DNA of 64,000 nt from Desmonostoc vinosum HA7617-LM4 (GCA_019359515.1 JAHHHC010000003.1:1-64000), one strand, 5' to 3'; shown: positions 51,653-60,949, counted from the first letter of the stretch. The notes: generated from the sequence alone by a model not told the origin. Program-made: numbers and translations.

Positions 51653-53245
51653 ATGTACACTACATCTCAACCCGACCCCGTTCGCTTAGAAATATTTAAA
51701 AACCTCTATCAATTTATCGCTGAGCAAATGGGGATTGTTCTCCAAAACACTGCCGCGTCAGTCAACATCAAAGAACGCTTAGATTTCTCCTGCGCTATTT
51801 TTGATGCTTCGGGATTATTAGTTGCTAATGCTCCCCACATTCCTGTACATTTAGGTTCAATGAGTGAAAGTGTTCGGAGTTTAATTAACGCTCAAGGCAA
51901 CACAATCAAACCGGGAAATGTATATCTATCTAATAATCCTTATAACGGCGGCACACATCTTCCTGATGTCACAGCAATTACCCCTGTGTTTCTAGAAACT
52001 GGCAAAAATCTCCCCAATCCCCTATTCTATGTTGCGGCTCGTGGACATCAAGCGGATATTGGCGGAATTACTCCCGGTTCCATGCCCCCTCACAGTACTA
52101 CGGTAGAAGAAGAAGGAATTATATTTGATAATTTTCTATTAGTTGAACAGGGAAGTTTTCAAGAAACAGCGGTCAGAGAGTTACTGTTAAATCATCCTTA
52201 TCCTGCTCGCAATCCCAATCAAAATATCGCTGATTTTAATGCACAAATTGCCGCCAATGAACGAGGAGTGCAAGAACTCCGAAAAATGGTTTCTCAGTAT
52301 GGACTGCAAACAGTACAAGCTTACATGAAATTTGTGCAAGATAATGCGGAAGAGTCAGTTAGACGGGCAATTAATGTTCTCAAAGATGGCTCATTTATCT
52401 ATGAAATGGATGGCGATGCCGTCATTCAAGTTAAAGTCACAATTAACCGAAAAAATCGCAGTGCAATTATTGATTTTACTGGCACATCTGGACAACTAAA
52501 GAGTAACTTTAATGCTCCCAAAGCCGTTACTCAAGCAGCAGTTTTATATGTCTTTCGGACTCTAGTTGATGATAGTATTCCCCTCAACGCTGGATGTCTT
52601 AAACCTTTAGAAATTATCATTCCTGAAGGCTGTATGCTCAACCCAACCTATCCAGCCGCAGTGGTAGCTGGTAATGTAGAAACATCTCAAATCGTTGTTG
52701 ATGCATTGTATGGTGCTTTGGGTGTAATGGCTGCTTCTCAAGGAACAATGAATAATTTTACTTTCGGCAATCAGCGTTATCAATATTATGAAACCATCTG
52801 CGGTGGTTCTGGTGCAGGGGCTAACTTTGATGGTACTGATGCAGTTCACACCCACATGACTAATTCTCGCTTAACCGACCCAGAAATTTTAGAAACTCGT
52901 TATCCTGTCTTAGTAGAAAGCTATGGTGTGCGTCCTGATAGCGGCGGTAAAGGAAAATATTCAGGCGGTAACGGTGTGATTCGCCGCATCAAGTTTCTAG
53001 AACCAATGACAGCTAATATTCTTTCTAATCATCGCCGTGTCCCTCCCTTTGGATTGAATGGTGGAGAAGCCGCAAAAGTCGGACGCAACTGGATACAGCG
53101 TCAAGATGGAACACAAGAGAATTTAGACAGCACAGCAACAGTCGAAATGCTATCTGGAGATGTTTTTGTCATAGAAACCCCTGGTGGTGGTGGATTTGGT
53201 TCCATTCCTAATTCACCGTCAAAGGAACTGGGGACACTTCGTTGA
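51653..53245 (+). CDS. hyuB: hydantoinase/5-oxoprolinase subunit B, 530 aa
   Basis: Hydrolytic partner of HyuA. Typical blocks: FKNLYQFIAEQMGIVLQNTA, SVNIKERLDFSCAIFDASG, HIPVHLGSMSESVRSLI, NNPYNGGTHLPDVTAITPVF, ARGHQADIGGITPGSMPP, and the C-terminal ETICGGSGAGANFDGTDAVH and VFVIETPGGGGFG. The metal-binding-type Asp and His residues of these blocks are kept. The final 14 residues are encoded by a CAGCGATGCACT-type repeat border, so the native end may have changed slightly. Together with hyuA this is the split bacterial form of the fused eukaryotic enzyme. Confidence 0.91.
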   Translation: MYTTSQPDPVRLEIFKNLYQFIAEQMGIVLQNTAASVNIKERLDFSCAIFDASGLLVANAPHIPVHLGSMSESVRSLINAQGNTIKPGNVYLSNNPYNGGTHLPDVTAITPVFLETGKNLPNPLFYVAARGHQADIGGITPGSMPPHSTTVEEEGIIFDNFLLVEQGSFQETAVRELLLNHPYPARNPNQNIADFNAQIAANERGVQELRKMVSQYGLQTVQAYMKFVQDNAEESVRRAINVLKDGSFIYEMDGDAVIQVKVTINRKNRSAIIDFTGTSGQLKSNFNAPKAVTQAAVLYVFRTLVDDSIPLNAGCLKPLEIIIPEGCMLNPTYPAAVVAGNVETSQIVVDALYGALGVMAASQGTMNNFTFGNQRYQYYETICGGSGAGANFDGTDAVHTHMTNSRLTDPEILETRYPVLVESYGVRPDSGGKGKYSGGNGVIRRIKFLEPMTANILSNHRRVPPFGLNGGEAAKVGRNWIQRQDGTQENLDSTATVEMLSGDVFVIETPGGGGFGSIPNSPSKELGTLR

Positions 53246-53419
53246 GCTTCAGTGCATCGCTGGGGATTAGGGGCTGGGTGTAAAATCGAATTGGCCTTTA
53301 TCAATGAAATAAACACTTTCTTCCCCTACTCCCCGCTCCCTGTGTTTCTTAAGAGATTAGAAAGTTTAATTTAACTTTTGTAATAATTAGGGAAATGAAC
53401 CCTTAATTATAATTAGCTT

Positions 53420-54022
53420 ATGACCCCAGATGAGATAGCAGCAGCTTTAGAAGCATCTTTTAATCGTTGTGATGTAGTTGGCTGTCCTCTCACTGATGTG
53501 CAGAAACAAATATTACTGCAAGTAGTCGAGCAAATTCAAGGAAACTCTAAAGCATCAGATGTTAATCCTCTAGATGAACTGAATTCGGAGGAATTAGAAG
53601 CATTTTTAGAGTTTGTTAAAACAGAAGAACAACAAAACCGCACTTGGAAGGTGCAGTTACTTAACGACTGGCTGCTAGAAAAAGATTCTGGTTCGGTGCA
53701 GTTTATTCGCCAACGCTATGGTTTGCAGTGGCTAAATCGTGTTGAGTCATGTCATTTTGATAAGTACTCTTATTTTGAGGATGCACTAAAACTAAGATTA
53801 GGCGATCGCATTGAAATTTCCAATGCTTTATGGGAATGGGTACAAGAAGATGGCCCCTGTAAGCGTGAATGGTTTCCTTGCATCGTGATTCAGGTTAATG
53901 AAATTAGCGAAGGCGATGATTCCTACACCAATTGTGTAGTTCGCTTTTTCAACGGCGCTGAGTATGAAATTCAAGGCATTTACGAATGGAATCGCTATAA
54001 TTGGCGCTGGCCGCAAGGTTAG
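53420..54022 (+). CDS. conserved-looking hypothetical protein, 200 aa
   Basis: Not recognised. The N-terminal 70 residues are helical and acidic (DEIAAALEASFNRC, LTDVQKQILLQVVEQIQGN, LNSEELEAFLEFVKTEEQQ). The C-terminal half (from LRLGDRIEISNALWEWVQE) is beta-rich with many Trp/Tyr residues and ends NRYNWRWPQG, reminiscent of an SH3-like or hydrophobic-pocket domain. No signal peptide or membrane helix. It lies in an AT-rich context with its own promoter region. Confidence 0.7.
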   Translation: MTPDEIAAALEASFNRCDVVGCPLTDVQKQILLQVVEQIQGNSKASDVNPLDELNSEELEAFLEFVKTEEQQNRTWKVQLLNDWLLEKDSGSVQFIRQRYGLQWLNRVESCHFDKYSYFEDALKLRLGDRIEISNALWEWVQEDGPCKREWFPCIVIQVNEISEGDDSYTNCVVRFFNGAEYEIQGIYEWNRYNWRWPQG

Positions 54023-54098
54023 AATGAGATAGAAGAGATCACATTAGCAATATTCAAAAGGAATGGGGAATTAGTTATTTCTCCCCAATTCTTTTACC

Positions 54099-54977
54099 TT
54101 ACTTTAAGCTAAGCTGACTTTGCAAAGCTTGCCGCATTACATCTACGGGTATATTTTCCTGTTGTAACCAAATTTTGAGTGCTGCTACGCCTTGTTGAAC
54201 TAACATTTCTAATCCATCTATTGCGATCGCACCTTGGTTTTGTGCTTGTTGTAAAAACTGTGTAGGATTAGGAGTATATATTAAATCATAGGCGATCGCT
54301 CCTAGTGTAAGATTCGCTATTTCCTCTACACTCAAAGGCGACTCTGCAACTTTAGGATACATGCCAATGGGGGTTGTGTTTACTAACAGATTTGCTTGCG
54401 GTATGAGTTTTGGCAGTTCCTCCCATGTATGAACTTGGAAACTGTCAGCTAGGGCTGAATTGTGCCAACTACGACGAAATTCTTGTAATTTCTTTTCATT
54501 GCGCCCAACGATGTGTATTTCCGCAAAACCTAGCTGGGTACAACCTGCAATTACAGCCCTCGCCGCACCCCCATTACCTAAAACTACTGCTACCTTCTGA
54601 CTCCAATCTTGGTGATATGTTGTTTGCAAAGGGGCAATAAATCCCGTGATATCCGTGTTTGTGCCCACCCACCCATGATCTTTGCGGCTAACGGTATTCA
54701 CTGCCCCCACGGCTTGAGCAATAGGCTCTATTTGTGACAACAAAGGTAATATTGCTTGTTTATGAGGAATTGTCACGTTAAAACCAACAATTCCCATAGC
54801 GGCAAAGCCTGCGATCGCTATCTCTAGATTTTCTGGTTTTATAGGAAAAGCTAGATAAACATAATTTAATCCTAAACTTGCGATCGCTGCATTGTGCATC
54901 ACCGGTGACAGCGAATGTTCCACCGGATGCCCAATCACTCCTAGTAGTTTAGTTTTGCCTGTAATTGTATTTGTCAT
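54099..54977 (-). CDS. aroE: shikimate 5-dehydrogenase, 292 aa
   Basis: Reduces 3-dehydroshikimate with NADPH in aromatic amino acid synthesis. Substrate motif: GHPVEHSLSPVMHNAA and NVTIPHKQAILPL with the catalytic Lys; NTVSRKDHGWVGTNTDITGF with the catalytic Asp. The NADP-binding loop is VVLGNGGAARAVIAG. C-terminal DGLEMLVQQGVAALKIW is typical. The start codon at 54977 is directly preceded by ATTAGTCA heptamers. Confidence 0.94.
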   Translation of the reverse strand: MTNTITGKTKLLGVIGHPVEHSLSPVMHNAAIASLGLNYVYLAFPIKPENLEIAIAGFAAMGIVGFNVTIPHKQAILPLLSQIEPIAQAVGAVNTVSRKDHGWVGTNTDITGFIAPLQTTYHQDWSQKVAVVLGNGGAARAVIAGCTQLGFAEIHIVGRNEKKLQEFRRSWHNSALADSFQVHTWEELPKLIPQANLLVNTTPIGMYPKVAESPLSVEEIANLTLGAIAYDLIYTPNPTQFLQQAQNQGAIAIDGLEMLVQQGVAALKIWLQQENIPVDVMRQALQSQLSLK

Positions 54978-55132
54978 TAGTCATTAGTCATTGGTCATTT
55001 GTTATTGGGAATTAGGAATTGGGAATGGAAAATTGTTATTGATAATTCTCCGCGTCACCGCGTCACCGCGTCTCCCTCATCTCCCTCATCCCCCTCATCC
55101 CCCTCACTCCCCACTCCCCACTCCCTAATCGC
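54977..55132. repeat. STRR block between aroE and the hydrolase
   Basis: Heptamers TTAGTCA and TTGGTCA (54975-55000), GGAATTG/GGAATTA (55003-55022), GTCACCGC units (55054-55070), 9-bp CTCATCTCC/CTCATCCCC units (55075-55108) and CCCCACT units to 55128. This separates the two divergent genes and must include their promoters. Confidence 0.85.
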
Positions 55133-55169
55133 TACAATTATTAAAAGCTACTTAACATTTCTTATCATC

Positions 55170-56093
55170 ATGCAGGTAACTACAGCTCCAATTCCAGGTA
55201 AATATTGGCAGTGGCGAGGGCACAGTGTTTACTACGTGCAAGCGGGAGAGAAACAACCGCAACGTCCACCTTTACTTTTGGTACATGGGTTTGGTGCTTC
55301 TACAGATCATTGGCGCAAGAATATCATAGGATTGTGTCAAGATTTTGAGGTGTTTGCGATCGATCTTTTGGGATTTGGACGCTCAGCAAAGCCCAAATTG
55401 CAATACAGTGGTGATCTATGGCGTGATCAGCTTAATGATTTTATCAGTGAAGTGGTTGGCCAAAAAGCAGTTTTAGCAGGTAACTCCCTTGGTGGCTATG
55501 CTTGCCTATGTGTTGCAGCCCAGCGCCCCGATAGTGCGGCTGGTTTAGTTTTGTTAAATAGTGCTGGGCCATTTAGTGAAAGCCAGCAAACAGCTGAACC
55601 TGAAGCTTTACAATCACAAATTCAGCCTCCTAAACAACCTTCACCTCTAGAGAAACTACTTGGCGACTCTGTGAAGTGGATTTTTCAACAACCTTTAGCT
55701 CAATTTCTCTTATTTCAATATGTGCGACAACGTTGGGTGATTCGCCAAACTCTCGAAAAAGTTTATCTTGACAAAAGCGCCATTACAGAGCAATTAATAG
55801 AAGAAATTTCTCGCCCTGCTTATGATGCAGGTGCTTTAGATGTATTTGTTTCTGTTTTTAGTACTCCTCAAGGTGAAAAAGTTGATGTTTTATTGAAGCA
55901 ATTAACTTGTCCTTTACTGTTGTTATGGGGAGAAGCCGATCCTTGGATAAATGCTCGTGAACGTTCTCAGAAATTTCGTCAATATTATCCCGAACTTATA
56001 GAGCATTTCTTAACAGCCGGTCATTGTCCTCATGACGAATTACCAAATCGGGTAAACCCTCTTTTACGTGATTGGGTTTTGTCTATTGCTTAA
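55170..56093 (+). CDS. alpha/beta hydrolase, 307 aa
   Basis: The start is ATG 55170 (MQVTTAPIPGKYWQWRGHSV); the frame is open upstream to 54999, but that part is repeat DNA. The oxyanion loop is LLLVHGFGASTDHWRKN, the nucleophile elbow GNSLGGYACLC, the Asp in WGEADPWIN, and the His in AGHCPHDELP, so the triad is complete. The pattern resembles cyanobacterial and plastid pheophytinase-like or lipase-like hydrolases. Substrate unknown. Confidence 0.87.
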   Translation: MQVTTAPIPGKYWQWRGHSVYYVQAGEKQPQRPPLLLVHGFGASTDHWRKNIIGLCQDFEVFAIDLLGFGRSAKPKLQYSGDLWRDQLNDFISEVVGQKAVLAGNSLGGYACLCVAAQRPDSAAGLVLLNSAGPFSESQQTAEPEALQSQIQPPKQPSPLEKLLGDSVKWIFQQPLAQFLLFQYVRQRWVIRQTLEKVYLDKSAITEQLIEEISRPAYDAGALDVFVSVFSTPQGEKVDVLLKQLTCPLLLLWGEADPWINARERSQKFRQYYPELIEHFLTAGHCPHDELPNRVNPLLRDWVLSIA

Positions 56094-56226
56094 TCAAAGG
56101 GAACAGGGAAATCTCTATAATTAAAAATAGGTAGCTAGTAATAGCTAAATATCTAATATGTAGGGGTGCGTCAGTTTCAGAAACCCTTAAGAACCCAAGA
56201 ATTTATTCCTACTTACGAATTACGAA

Positions 56227-56943
56227 TTATTTAATATATGATTTAATATCCTGTTCTGTTTGGTCGCTAATAATCTCATTACCCATACCAGGTTGGTCAA
56301 GATTTACTCTGATAAAATTTGTTTCGTCTTCTTCTGTAAATTTTTTGTTATTATCAGAGTCTTTGATAATTTTGATAAAAATTGCATTTTGTCCGGGAAC
56401 GAGAACCCAGTTAATAATTTGGCTATTATTTGGGGTAATCTGCTGGAGATTCTTACCCGATAAATCAGAAAGATAGCCAAGGATAGCATCTTTGTTGTTG
56501 ATTTTTTTATCTCCATTTGTGTCTTGGTCTATGATTCTATATAACCAAACTCTTGTAGGCGTTTTACCTGATACTTTGGTTTCCAATAAATCAAAAGAAG
56601 TAATAATAGCTTTTTTATTTAATAAAAGATGATTCTCCCCATCTTGTTTACGATAAAATATCATATTGTACAATAGTTTGTTTTTTTCATAAGAGCGTGA
56701 AGAAAGATTTAGATTATTCTCTTGATCTTGATATTGCTCGGTCAAATAAACTGGAATCATCAAGTGATCTGATTGCTCTTTGATAACTAATTCTCCATAA
56801 GTAATATTTGTTTGTGATTTTGATTCATTAGTTGCCTTTGCTTGCTCTGTTTTTTTGGTAGCTGTTGATGTACAAGCAAAAGAAAATGTAGCTGTCATAA
56901 TGACTGTAATAAGTTTCTGTAAAAATCTATAGTTTTTCATCAC
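56227..56943 (-). CDS. lipoprotein with two EF-hand-like loops, 238 aa
   Basis: The N-terminus KLITVIMTATFSFAC is a lipoprotein signal (lipobox FSFAC). A Lys/Thr/Gln-rich linker follows. The C-terminal half holds two Ca-binding-type loops: DQDTNGDKKINNKDAIL and DSDNNKKFTEEDETNF, each with D-x-[DN]-x-[DN] spacing and a closing acidic residue. The middle is beta-rich. It may bind calcium at the membrane surface. No enzyme family recognised. Base composition is more AT-rich than that of its neighbours. Confidence 0.72.
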   Translation of the reverse strand: MMKNYRFLQKLITVIMTATFSFACTSTATKKTEQAKATNESKSQTNITYGELVIKEQSDHLMIPVYLTEQYQDQENNLNLSSRSYEKNKLLYNMIFYRKQDGENHLLLNKKAIITSFDLLETKVSGKTPTRVWLYRIIDQDTNGDKKINNKDAILGYLSDLSGKNLQQITPNNSQIINWVLVPGQNAIFIKIIKDSDNNKKFTEEDETNFIRVNLDQPGMGNEIISDQTEQDIKSYIK

Positions 56944-56984
56944 ATTTTTTCAATTGCACTGTAATAGCAAGTTTATAAAAACTC

Positions 56985-57017
56985 AAAAACCTGGTCGAGA
57001 TTGACCAGGTTTTATCG
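56985..57017 (-). terminator. intrinsic terminator on the minus strand
   Basis: AAAACCTGGTC-AATCTC-GACCAGGTTTT is a perfect 11-bp stem followed by TTTGAG on the minus strand. It ends the leftward transcript of the aldo/keto reductase (57435-58394) before the lipoprotein gene begins at 56943. Confidence 0.82.
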
Positions 57018-57434
57018 AATTTACAGTTTTCAAATCGCTAAAGTCGTAAATTAATCGAGAGTCAACAACTAAGGTGGATATAACTAGCAAACTCAGCATT
57101 CTTGCGTTTTTCCGCTTTGGGATTTGGCTTGCCTCTTTAAATTAGACTTTTGCCACTTCGTACAGTCGATATGCCGATGTTTGCCTGGGTTAATGACAGG
57201 AGACATCGGATCATTTACCCTTTTGGTTGGTTGTGTGTTGTTTTGATGTCCTACTATTTAAGTTATCACCTAGTTGTTGAGTTGGGACTCCTTGTTTACT
57301 AAAGTTGATGTTTTGTTGGATTTTGCAATCTAGACAAAAATATTCTCCAAACCAAGAATATTTGATCCCCAGCGTTATTTTTCTGAATCTTGCAGTGATC
57401 CTTAACAAATGTGCTTGACTTAGTAGCTGTGTTG
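57018..57434. other. 417-bp gap without a clear gene
   Basis: It contains no repeat array. A minus-strand open frame at 57211-57447 (starting MELVTTQLLSQAHLL) overlaps the aldo/keto reductase end. It is weak: low-complexity, without a convincing ribosome-binding site. It may be decayed coding sequence. Confidence 0.35.
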
Positions 57435-58394
57435 TCACCAATTCCACATAATCGGATTATCATCGAGATGGTCGGTAACGATACATCCAATTGCATCAAT
57501 TTCTGCTAATTCAGCGGCAGAAAGTTTGACTTCAGCAGCTTGTGCGTTTGCTGTTGCTTGTTCAGGGTAACGCGCACCAGCGATCGCATTTGCTTGAGGT
57601 TGAGCAATTAACCACGCCAAAGCCAACTGAGCAAGGGTACAATGATGACGCTCTGCTATGGGACGCAGTTTTAAGAGCGCTTGTTGGGCACGTTCAAAGT
57701 TTTCGCCTTGAAACAGCTTATTTCTAGCACGATTATCTGTTGGGTCAAATTGATGGCCCTGAGCAAACTTGCCTGTCAATAAACCCTGTGCTAAAGGCGA
57801 ATAGGCTAGGATAGAAATGTGATTTTCGATACAATAAGGAATTGCATCTTGTTCTGCTTGTCGCCAGAATAAAGAATATGGTGGTTGTAAACTATCAATA
57901 CGTCCATATTTTGCGGCTTCAATTAATTGAGCGCGAGAAAAATTAGAAACACCGATCGCCCGAATTTTACCTTGCTCTTTGAGCCAGTTAAGAGCGCTCA
58001 TAGTTTCTGCAATTGGGACTATTTCTGTATTAAAAGCGCCGGAGGGCCAATGAATTTGGTAAAGGTCGATGTAGTCTGTTTTGAGGTTTGTCAGGGAGCG
58101 ATCGCAAGCTGCAATCACTTGCTCGTATTTGAGGTGGCTAGCGAAAACTTTCGTGGCATATTCGACGCGATCGCGCACATTTGATAAAGCTTCAGCTACA
58201 ATGCGCTCAGAGTGTCCCTCACCATAAACTTCGGCCGTATCAATTGTTGTAATTCCAGCACTAAATGCTGCTTGGATAGTTTTAATTGAATCAGCGTCCT
58301 CAATTCCCACCCACATTCTTTTGCCTGCTTGCCAAGTTCCCATAAGAATGGGTGTAATTTGTACCTCAGAAGTACCTAGTGTTCGCTTCTCCAT
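57435..58394 (-). CDS. aldo/keto reductase, 319 aa
   Basis: NADPH-dependent TIM-barrel oxidoreductase. The catalytic tetrad is visible: Asp in TTIDTAEVYGEG, Tyr in the same block (AEVYG), Lys in YATKVFA and His in LYQIHWPSG. The cofactor blocks GVSNFSRAQLIEA and the C-terminal NAIAGARYPEQATANAQA are normal. It resembles the broad YajO/IolS-type subgroup; the physiological substrate is unknown. Its start faces the DUF1802 gene across 80 bp. Confidence 0.9.
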   Translation of the reverse strand: MEKRTLGTSEVQITPILMGTWQAGKRMWVGIEDADSIKTIQAAFSAGITTIDTAEVYGEGHSERIVAEALSNVRDRVEYATKVFASHLKYEQVIAACDRSLTNLKTDYIDLYQIHWPSGAFNTEIVPIAETMSALNWLKEQGKIRAIGVSNFSRAQLIEAAKYGRIDSLQPPYSLFWRQAEQDAIPYCIENHISILAYSPLAQGLLTGKFAQGHQFDPTDNRARNKLFQGENFERAQQALLKLRPIAERHHCTLAQLALAWLIAQPQANAIAGARYPEQATANAQAAEVKLSAAELAEIDAIGCIVTDHLDDNPIMWNW

Positions 58395-58474
58395 AATGTT
58401 TGCCTAATTGATTACCCCGGATAGTTTCTCACTTTAATCGGTCTTAGCTTGAAATTAAATCAGAGTTACAGTAG

Positions 58475-59074
58475 ATGTTGATGGAATTGACTTCGACTTC
58501 GCACGCACTGAAAGAATGGGCTGTTGCTATCAATGCCTTGGAAAGTGGCAAGACAATCATGTTGCTGCGTAAAGGTGGTATCCATGAACGACATGGACGT
58601 TTCCAAGTTGCCCATGAGCAGATTTTGCTTTATCCTACCTACGAACATCAACAGCCTTTCCTACTCAAGGCTGAATATGCCAATAGTGTTTATCCGGTGG
58701 CTCCTGGTTGGCATCCAGAAACAATCCGCATTACCAGTTGGGCTATAATTACTGATATTTTGCCAATCAGCGACGAGTCAACTGTTAACGCCTTGCTACC
58801 CTTTCATATCTGGAACGAACATTTCATTAGCGATCGCCTCAAATGGAAAGTAAGTCAGCCTCTGTATATCCTCCTACTGCGGACTTATAAACTACCCCAA
58901 GCACAGGAAATTTCCTATCGTCCTGAATACGGCGGTTGTAAATCATGGATTGATTTAGCTCAAACCATTCAATTGCCAGGAGCAGAACCAGTTTTATCTG
59001 ACTCTGCATATACTCAACTAGTAGAGACAATCCGCAAAATTGTTGTCGATAAATTATATGCTCCGTATTTCTAA
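58475..59074 (+). CDS. DUF1802-family protein, 199 aa
   Basis: The N-terminal part HALKEWAVAINALESGKTIMLLRKGGIHE and ERHGRFQVAHEQILLYPTYEHQ (two cited segments) are the hallmark of DUF1802, widespread in cyanobacteria. No catalytic motif, signal or membrane segment is seen. ATG 58475 is followed by MELTSTS, so a start at 58481 is also possible. Function unknown. Confidence 0.85.
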   Translation: MLMELTSTSHALKEWAVAINALESGKTIMLLRKGGIHERHGRFQVAHEQILLYPTYEHQQPFLLKAEYANSVYPVAPGWHPETIRITSWAIITDILPISDESTVNALLPFHIWNEHFISDRLKWKVSQPLYILLLRTYKLPQAQEISYRPEYGGCKSWIDLAQTIQLPGAEPVLSDSAYTQLVETIRKIVVDKLYAPYF

Positions 59075-59144
59075 TACTCAGTTTTTTTGCATATAATTGC
59101 AGTCTCGACCTTTTTATCTTAGTGGAACTCTGGTTAAATTACTC

Positions 59145-60077
59145 ATGCGTTTAATAGCGGCTCGTCGCCCCATCAAGCCGGCTGGCTTTCTCAGCTTGAT
59201 TATCTATGTAGTAGTCTTGAGTGGATTGTTACTCTCATCTGGGCAAGTCTGGGCACAAGATTGGCGTCCTGTTCGCGGTGGGATCACTTTTGGTATCAGC
59301 GGTATGGCTTTGTTGGAGGGGCAAAGCAATTCTTGGGACTTTTTGATTGTGCATGATAACAAACAAAAAAACCAAGGCCGCCTGGCAATTATCACTATTA
59401 AAGGTAAAAATCAACCCGAATATCTCTCTTTAAATTGGCCAAGCAACACAGAATTACCTAGTGATTTAGAAGCTTTAACATCTGTGCCAGAGAAAACAAA
59501 ATCTACTTTTATCGCTTTAGGTAGTTCTGGCAAAGCTTACCATATCAAGGTCGATCCTGCCAATAAAAATGTTTCACTCATCAAGGAATTTGACTTACCA
59601 AACATTCCGCCAAAAAGTAATTTTGAAGCATTTAGCTTGCAAAATATCGACGGTAAATTAGTTGCTATTTGGGCAGATCGCGGTGATGGAGAACAGCCAG
59701 CAATTATTTACTGGGGAATATTTGATTTAGCTAAATATCAAATTAATCTTGTAGGTTCTGCCAATCTCAGAGTTCCATTTCCATCTGGCAATGTTCGTGA
59801 TATCTCTGATATTAAGGTAGACCAAGCAGGGATTGTTTACATTACCTCAGCCACTGATGGTGGAGATGATGGCCCATTCCAATCAGCTATGTATGTTGCT
59901 GGTTATTTGGAATATCGTGGTAACAAAATAGCATGGCGACAGAATCCGCAACTTGTTCCCCTCTACCGTTTTAACTATCACAAAATTGAAGGTATGGAAC
60001 TAGTACCAGGTGCAAATGGTGGTGTTTTTGTTGGTACAGATGATGAGAACTTAGGTTCTTATGTATACATTTTATAG
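59145..60077 (+). CDS. exported beta-propeller-like protein, 310 aa
   Basis: I choose the ATG at 59145 (MRLIAARRPIKPAGFLSLII), not the TTG at 59097. Residues about 14-38 (FLSLIIYVVVLSGLLLSSGQVWAQ) form a signal peptide, cleaved after WAQ. The mature part has repeating beta units (DFLIVHDNKQKNQGRLAII, FIALGSSGKAYHIKVDP, VYITSATDGGDDGPF), as in propeller or lactonase-like folds. Not recognised as a named family. Lies 70 bp after the DUF1802 gene. Confidence 0.7.
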   Translation: MRLIAARRPIKPAGFLSLIIYVVVLSGLLLSSGQVWAQDWRPVRGGITFGISGMALLEGQSNSWDFLIVHDNKQKNQGRLAIITIKGKNQPEYLSLNWPSNTELPSDLEALTSVPEKTKSTFIALGSSGKAYHIKVDPANKNVSLIKEFDLPNIPPKSNFEAFSLQNIDGKLVAIWADRGDGEQPAIIYWGIFDLAKYQINLVGSANLRVPFPSGNVRDISDIKVDQAGIVYITSATDGGDDGPFQSAMYVAGYLEYRGNKIAWRQNPQLVPLYRFNYHKIEGMELVPGANGGVFVGTDDENLGSYVYIL

Positions 60078-60526
60078 GAACATCTAAAAGTTGCAAATAG
60101 TTCTCAATTATTTTTAAAGAAAAGGGTGAGCAAATCAAGAAAAATCACTTAAAAGAGGTTTTTTCACACTTAATAAACCAAAATAGCTATTTAGCATCTA
60201 TCCAAAGACATAAAACCAATTGATATTATGTATCAATTGGTTGAATATTATTGATAATGATTATCTATGCATCTTAATGTTGTTAAAAGCCAGCTTTTTC
60301 TACTATAGTGTTGACTAATAGCAGGAATTATCAAATAATCCACGATGAGATTATTATTTCTTGCATAGCTGTTGAGTAGAAACTCAAAGTCTAGTTTAAA
60401 ATTTTCGTTGGCTTATCCTATAAAACTCGTCAAATGATCAAGGGAGTGACGAAACGATAGATAACCAGAGAATTTCTAGTTTCTACTTCCTTAAATTTCA
60501 CGATCAACTAATGGATGTTAAGCACA
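60078..60526. other. gap with a perfect 12-bp inverted repeat
   Basis: No gene is seen. AACCAATTGATA-TTATG-TATCAATTGGTT (60214-60242) is a perfect 12-bp inverted repeat with a 5-base spacer and no T-run. It could be a protein-binding site or a hairpin. The rest is AT-rich. Confidence 0.5.
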
Positions 60527-60772
60527 ATGGCACCAGAATCTGATTTTTTAGCTAATCTATCTGATTTTCTTTATCCCCAGAGTAGTTATTATGGTCAGTT
60601 TAAACCAGAGTATTTAGTTTTTAACGCTAATCTCCAAGAGTTTTCGCAACGGGTAAGCCACATCAGTAATTTGCAAACAAACGGCAAGCTTTCTCCACAA
60701 GAGGCTTACACCCATATTAAAATGCTCTGGAAAGATTTAAAACGCAGCAAAAAAGAATTGGGAATTGATTAA
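60527..60772 (+). CDS. small conserved cyanobacterial protein, 81 aa
   Basis: The likely start is ATG 60527 (MAPESDFLANLSDFLYPQ); ATG 60515 adds four residues. The pattern FLYPQSSYYGQF.PEYLVFNANLQEFSQRVSHIS followed by LSPQEAYTHIKMLWKDLKRSKKEL (cited as segments) is one I recall as recurring in cyanobacteria as a short stand-alone protein or a domain fused to hydrolases. It is largely helical and cytoplasmic. Function unknown. Confidence 0.7.
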   Translation: MAPESDFLANLSDFLYPQSSYYGQFKPEYLVFNANLQEFSQRVSHISNLQTNGKLSPQEAYTHIKMLWKDLKRSKKELGID

Positions 60773-60896
60773 ACCCTATTTAGAGCAGTCCAAGCATAGT
60801 TGAAAACATTAACAGAACATAAAACCCAAACACTAAGGGACTTTCAAACCTGTTCTTTGTTCCCTGTTATGTAGGCTAGGTTTTTTGGGAAAATTA

Positions 60897-60939
60897 AATA
60901 TTGCGATCGCACAGTATAAGCTGGTGCGATCGCAATATT
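60897..60939 (-). terminator. HIP1-containing perfect hairpin after ychF
   Basis: AATATTGCGATCGCAC (60897-60912) pairs perfectly over 16 bp with GTGCGATCGCAATATT (60924-60939), with an 11-base loop. Each arm contains the HIP1 octamer GCGATCGC. It lies 11 bp after the ychF stop on the minus strand and probably ends that transcript. Confidence 0.7.
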
Positions 60940-60949
60940 CTATTAACAA

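Noticed and set aside
54999-55169. 57-residue N-terminal extension of the alpha/beta hydrolase
   Set aside because: It is encoded by CTCATCCCC and CCCCACT tandem repeats; the protein homologous part begins at 55170.
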